Below, piece after piece: positions 58,797 through 64,000 of a DNA stretch of 64,000 nt. Both the position numbers and the translations under genes were made by a program. The notes under the pieces were generated by a model. That model was not told the DNA's origin, searched no databases, and worked only from the letters and a program-made list of their open reading frames with translations. The number at the start of each line of letters is the position of its first letter. Within the stretch, counting starts at the first letter, position 1. Source of the stretch: Diphasiastrum complanatum (lineage: Eukaryota > Streptophyta > Lycopodiopsida > Lycopodiales > Lycopodiaceae); NCBI GenBank assembly GCA_029204225.1, contig CM055107.1, positions 7,890,472 through 7,954,471 of the forward strand, given 5' to 3'.

Positions 58797-60581
58797 ATGG
58801 ACTTGTCAATGAAGGAAATATATCAACTTTTAAAAATATCTCTACTCTTGATATTAACCGCCTGTACTGCAGGTATGTTGAATGTAGATCATGTACCGTT
58901 GATTTCATCTATTGTTGTAGATGTACTTGTTGATTTTATCTATTGTTGTAGATGTACTTAGGTATGTTGAATGTAGATCATGTACTGTTGATTTTAACAA
59001 TTGTTGTAGATGTACTTGTTGATTTATCTATTGTTGTAGATGTACTTGTTGATTTTATTAGAAGTTATATGTTGATGTGTCAACTAGCCTTGTGACATTG
59101 ATCAACTTGAACTGTCAACTACTTTGTTTGACCATTATGTACTTCCACTTTCAGAAATGGTGCATGGTGAGCAACTATTGCCATTGTTTGCTTTTGGAGA
59201 CTCGCATTTGGATACTGGAAATGCTAATAGTTCCATAATTTCACGAAAATTCCCATACGGTGTTTCATGGCCTGGTTTTCCAACTGGACGCTTCTCAGAC
59301 GGTTACACCCTCACTGATTTGATTGGTATGCCTTCTCTCTTTAATCTTCTAGTTATGGCAATTCTCAATCTTTGAGACATTGTATGTTCTCACATAGATG
59401 TTATTTCTCCACAGTTAAGAGAATATTCTCTTCTGCTATTTCACACAAATACTTGGATAATTCTCGCAAGAATGCCATTAAAGGAGTAAACTTTGCTATT
59501 GGTGGCAATGGAGTGTTGAGCAATTCGGAGACGAGTTTCAGTATGCAAGTCGACCAACTCCAAAGCATTATACCACTCTACAAAGTTGCCCAAGCAAAGA
59601 TTCTAGTAATTGTGTCTTTTGGAGCAGATAATTATATAAACCACCTTCAAAACAATGGCTCAATATCGGTACAAATTTCTATGTTCACGCTTTCCATTTT
59701 CCATATAGATACTCAACAGTTACATTTACACGTAAATGCAAGCATTTGAATCCACCTTTATTTCATTGATTCTCTAGCAAAGAGGAGTTGATTGTTGATT
59801 ATATATGTATCAGGGATTGTCAGCTTTGGTCGTTGAAGTAGTTGATGAGATCATCAGTAACTTGCAACGACTTTACAAGATGGGACTGAGAAGATTTGTG
59901 GTATCGAATCTCGGGCGCCTCGATTGCTTACCTATTGAGACAGCTTCTCTATCCTATAGCCAGTGCAGAACAGAAATACAACCTCTAATAGCATTTCACA
60001 ACCACTTATTGGTGCAACATATTAACACAATGCTGGAGAATCTATCAGATGCAGAATTTGTCATCTTAGATCAAAACAAGGCATTCTCTTTTGTCATGGA
60101 CAACGCGAGTCTACTGGGTAATTTGAGACCTCCATCAACACCTTCATATCTACCTACCTTGATAATGTGTTAGCAAAATTTAGTCAATCCATACCATGCA
60201 ATTTCTTTATATGCAAGTGTGATATACAGTATTGTGAAAAATGCTAGGCAAAATATCATTCTAGCTTAATACTTGTATGGGGAGAACTTTTCATGTATAA
60301 AATGCTTCTAACACATTCTGATCCATAGGCTTCACATATGCTCTTGTGTAGGTATCAAGGAGGTTTTCAAGCCTTGTTGTATGGCAAAGATAGGGCAAGC
60401 TAAGTGTGGAGAGATAGGTAAGCAAGGAGAGCCTCTATACAATCTTTGTTCCAATCCACAAAACTATCTATTTTGGGATGACAAACATCTCACTCAAGCT
60501 GGATGGCAAGCGATCACCTCTGTTTACTACAACTCCACCTTGACAACTTTGCCGAGCTGGATGTTGACAAAATCACATTGA
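58797..60581 (+). CDS. GDSL esterase/lipase (SGNH hydrolase), five exons, secreted
   Basis: Exons 58,797-58,872, 59,155-59,325, 59,415-59,668, 59,814-60,117 and 60,352-60,581 all have GT-AG borders and join in phase to give 344 residues, close to the family's usual 350-370. The N-terminus MDLSMKEIYQ followed by LLKISLLLILTACTA is a signal peptide, so the enzyme is probably secreted to the wall or apoplast. Block I is FAFGDSHLDTGN (catalytic Ser in GDS; the usual L is H). Block II is VNFAIGGNG. Block III reads SFGADNYI, where the family has GxND, so the oxyanion-hole Asn position is Asp. Block V is FWDDKHLTQAGW (catalytic Asp and His). The family hydrolyses acyl esters, lipids or cutin-like substrates; the substrate here is unknown. 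The gene has no internal stops and looks functional, unlike everything around it. Confidence 0.88.
58873..59070 (+). repeat. Tandem repeats in GDSL intron 1
   Basis: TTGTTGTAGATGTACTT recurs about five times, and a larger unit starting AGGTATGTTGAATGTAGATC at 58,871 recurs at about 58,961. The larger unit duplicates the 5' splice-site sequence of exon 1. Confidence 0.9.
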
Positions 60582-61739
60582 TATATTTCTATATCAACTT
60601 GTCTAGTGTGCAACTTAATCTCTTATATTCATGGGTGACCAGTGGAGATTAAATAACAAGTGATTTGAGCTTATTTCCTAAATGTGTATTGTAGCACTTT
60701 CAAAAGTGCCTAATATGTATTATTTAAAGTTTAAAATCATTGGTAATTTAATGCTAAAATTAGTCTATTTTCATTTATTTTGTTGTGTTTAGAATAATGA
60801 TAATCCTCAAATCAACAGATTTTGTGTGCACATTGTTTTTTCAAATTTGAATCACCTTTACAATAGACTTAACATTCATAGTATTACTACTATGTTTGCA
60901 ATTAGCTTATACTTTTTGTATCATACGTTTAGTACTCGTATGTTATCCTCATTCTTGACCCATTAAACATTCTACTCAACCAAAGTTGTCATACACAAAG
61001 TCCATTGCTCTTGATAGTCCCATATTGTTAAGACAAGTTCAGAACATGTCTTCAACATTCAAAACATTCTACGAAATGTATGAATCTCAGATTAGTTTGT
61101 CATTTACAGTCAAGCTTTTTATCCTACTTACACTATGATTTATGATCCTATTTGTTACATACTTTTTTGAGATCACAACCTCATACATTAGTGTAGTTGT
61201 TGTTCTTGATACATAATAACTCACAATAATGATGATAAAGTCACCAATATAAAAAAGTGAACCTACTCATTATTATCTAATTTACGAATTCTATCATATC
61301 TCTTACCAAAAAAAAAAATTGCAAAAGTTTTTGAGTAAACAATTTGCAATTTATTAAATTTGCTTATTTAGACAAAATAGGTACTTGTACAATGAAGCTT
61401 GCAAATGAGATTTTAACTTTTAAATTTTAGATGAATTAACGAAAAATTGTAAATTCAATAGTAGATAAATGATAAAAGAAAGTGCATAGACATGGACTCA
61501 AGTATTTAATCTTTGGAGAATATATCTATTAAGACATAAAAGAGATACTGTAATGTATTTATTTTATTGTTTAATCGTTTATATTATGATTTTTACATTG
61601 TGTCATTATATACAATTTATTTTTTGATATAATTGCTTGTGCAAATGGAGAGCTGTTTATTGATTTTATTGATGCAAAAAAAGGAACTCAAAAAATGCAA
61701 ATTTCAACTAGAACTCTGGTGACAAACTGATAAAAATTT
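60582..61739. other. 3' flank of the GDSL gene, AT-rich
   Basis: Likely 3' UTR for the first 100-200 bases. No further gene, RNA or repeat recognised. Confidence 0.4.
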
Positions 61740-61854
61740 TGAACGATTCACGAACAGTTTCGCGAAACTCGAATTATTTCTGTCGAGAATAATTCATGTT
61801 GGATCAATCAAGCTCTGTAACACAACAAAACAAAACGAGACGAAATCTAGACGA

Positions 61855-62125
61855 AAATGAAGCGAAGCGAAGCGAAGCGAAACTTAAACGAGCTTTGACA
61901 TTGATTTATGCTGGAAGCATAGAGATTGTGAAATGACACGAAACGAAACGAAGTGCAAGCATTCGCGAAAAAATCAATCAGGCTCTGTAACGAGATGACA
62001 CGAGATGAAATGAAACATGACGAAATGAAACGAAATGAAACGAAACTTAAGTGAGCTTTGAAATTGATTTGCGCTTATAGCCAAGTGATCGCGAAGCGAA
62101 ACGAAGCGAAACACGAAGCGAAAGC
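61855..62125. repeat. CGAAA/GCGAA-rich degenerate simple repeat in LTR
   Basis: Runs such as GCGAAGCGAAGCGAAGCGAA (61,862) and CGAAATGAAACGAAATGAAA (near 62,022) occur in three clusters separated by unique sequence. Confidence 0.85.
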
Positions 62126-62789
62126 ATTCACGAACAAAATCAGTTCATCAAGAATTCAGATATGATCAATGGTCACTGCCGGCTATATCATTCCTACAAT
62201 CCTTCAAAGTGTAGACAGACACTGCTGATCTACGTTAACAAGTTAATATAGCATTCAATGAAATCAAACCAATGTGCAGAATTGAATAAACAAGCGAATC
62301 AGATACACGAATAGTAGCAGACAAAAATACATTTAAGATCATACAATCATACAGATTAATATTCGCATAACAGCTACAATATTATTAATTGATCTTCTGA
62401 TTTTTTGAGCACTGTGCGACATAACACACAGTGCATTGGCGTGAGAGAAATACAATTCTCTCATGAATAATGTCTTGCTTACTAGCAGACTTCTGGATCT
62501 ACAGATCCTCTACAAAATTGTCTCGCTCACAGGCGGACTTGTATTCTGTATTTTTTGTCTTTTTCTGACTTCTTATCTTGCTTACAGTATTATGCATCAA
62601 ACAGAAAGTATATAGTTCACAAACTTTTTCATGTCGCGTCACGTAACTTTCAGATTAGAAGAATTAAACATCTATAATTAATCACGAATTACAAGAGTGG
62701 CAGATTAGCCACAATCTAGAGTACCTCTGCTAATGTCATGATATCTAATCAAATATTTGTAGGCCATGGTACTTGGCTGATCTTTTTGG

Positions 62790-63989
62790 TCATTTGTGGA
62801 GCAAGAAGGATTTTGTGTCATGAAATAATTTTGTGTCATATGTCACGAAATTGTTTTCAAACAATTTTGTGTGTCTTTTTTTGTCAAAATCAGAGTGGAG
62901 AGCTAGCAAGGCTTTGGCACTAGAAATATTTTGTTTCTTCAGCTCCCTCTCAAAGCATGATAGCTTGATGACTCCAAGACTGCTTCGTTGTCTCTCGAAT
63001 AGACCTTTGTCTAGGGCCTTTGTGAAAATGTCAACAACCATGTCTTTCATTCCAATGAAAGTAGTCTGCAGTATCTTCTTCCCGATCAAATCCCTTATTA
63101 AGTGGTACTTGATCGCAATGTGTTTCATCCTTGAGTGAAACACAGGGTCTTTTGTCAGATGTATTGTAGATGTGTTGTCCATCTGCAAAAACAGAGGTTC
63201 ATTCCTCGTTTCACCTAGTTCGTCAAGGAACTATTTGAACCAAATTATTTCGTTGGCCATCTTTGCTGCTGCAAAGTACTCTGCTTCGTAGGATGACTGA
63301 GCCACAATGGATTGCTTCTTGCTGACCCAAAGAATTGCTACTCCTGACGCGATGGTGCATCCTCCTGAGATACTTTTGTAGTCATCCTTGAGGGATGCCT
63401 AGCTAGTATCACTATAGGAAAGCATCTGGAAACCTGCATCACGACAATAACACAAACCAAAATCTTTTGTTAACTGAAGATATTGCAAAATTTGTTTTGC
63501 AATCTTCCAGTGTGTTGAGCCTGGATTTGTGCAGAATTGGCTCATCTTGAACACGACATAAGCAATGTCAAGACGTGTGTTAGCTGCAAGGTACATCAAT
63601 GATCCTATCAGTTTTCTATATGGTGTGAGCTACATCAATTCTCTCTCTTCTTTAGTCCTTGAACAATTTTCGTTCGTTAGTACAGTTTCTGCAAGCATTG
63701 GAGTATTCGCTCCTTTGCAATTCAGCATCCCAAAATCTTCTAGGATTTTCTAGGTATATCTGGACTGATGAAAGTACAATTTAGCTCCCTCATAGTCCAT
63801 GTCAATCTGTAAGCCAAGATAACACATGGCTTCTCCCAAATCTACAATCTCGAGATGTTTCGAGATATCATCCTTCACTTCAGCAATAAGCTTCTCACTC
63901 TTGCAGAGTATCAGAGTGTCATCCACATACACAGCTACAATGATGATCTTCCCCTCTATAATTCTTATATAGACATTGGAATCAGCCAT
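62790..63989 (-). pseudogene. Copia RT (C-terminal half) and RNase H
   Basis: Minus strand: AVYVDDTLILCKS holds the RT catalytic YVDD. Then come DLGEAMCYLGLQI, GSLMYLAANTRLDIAYVV and SYSDTS, and RNase H with SSYEAEYFAAAKMANE and FLQMDNTSTIHLTKDPVFHS. The C-terminus has VDIFTKALDKGLFERQR and a 50-residue tail. There are stops after RYT (TAG), in RELM-stop-LTPYR, after SDTS and in WFK-stop-FLDE, so it is inactive. The frame is open at the right window edge. Confidence 0.9.
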
Positions 63990-64000
63990 TAGTGGCTTAA

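Larger units (their letters stand above)
61740..64000 (-). mobile_element. Ty1/copia retrotransposon, 3' half, continuing past the window
   Basis: Minus-strand element. A non-coding region at about 61,740-62,715 fits the 3' LTR. RNase H and the C-terminal half of RT lie at 62,790-63,989 and are open at the window edge. The LTR limits are approximate because no partner LTR is in view. Confidence 0.75.

Overview
This window looks like nuclear DNA of a land plant with a large, transposon-filled genome. The evidence is plant-type Ty1/copia, Ty3/gypsy and CACTA elements, GT-AG introns, a plant-type GDSL esterase with a secretion signal, and an Xaa-Pro aminopeptidase P fragment. A non-flowering lineage (lycophyte, fern or gymnosperm) is my inference only; nothing here fixes the species. 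No bacterial operon, rRNA, tRNA or CRISPR array was seen.

Layout. 1-5,740: a MITE-like inverted repeat, a dispersed 0.2-kb module, and a decayed spliced gene of an unrecognised family. 5,750-12,000: a tandem array of about 85-bp units carrying CACGTG boxes, split by a copia element with a perfect 5-bp target duplication, then an ORF that starts like histone H3, contains an H3-type histone fold and carries a long novel C-terminal extension. 12,370-21,300: copia scraps, a 220-bp (CT)n tract, one copy of a 1.8-kb dispersed repeat, a degenerate satellite-like block and an unrecognised minus-strand ORF. 21,300-25,800: 24-bp tandem repeats, a three-zinc-knuckle ORF and LTR-like sequence. 25,850-28,445: a CACTA (TNP2) transposase gene with a SET-domain segment between its N-terminal zinc-finger exons and its core. 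28,443-34,800: a truncated copia element, GA tracts, direct repeats and an aminopeptidase P pseudogene. 35,390-43,290: satellite-like repeats, two copia remnants and a gypsy LTR. 43,290-50,300: a copia LTR, then a gypsy LTR inverted relative to the first and followed by its primer-binding site. 50,700-56,340: the inverted partner of the 1.8-kb repeat, and a copia remnant. 58,797-60,581: an intact five-exon GDSL esterase/lipase gene. 61,740-64,000: the 3' part of a copia element running off the window.

Only two genes look potentially functional: the GDSL esterase and, more speculatively, the histone H3-like fusion. All transposon coding regions read here carry stops, frameshifts or internal deletions. 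The most interesting loci are the H3-like fusion with its CACGTG-rich upstream array and the SET segment inside a CACTA transposase gene. All family assignments were made by reading protein motifs by eye, without database searches.
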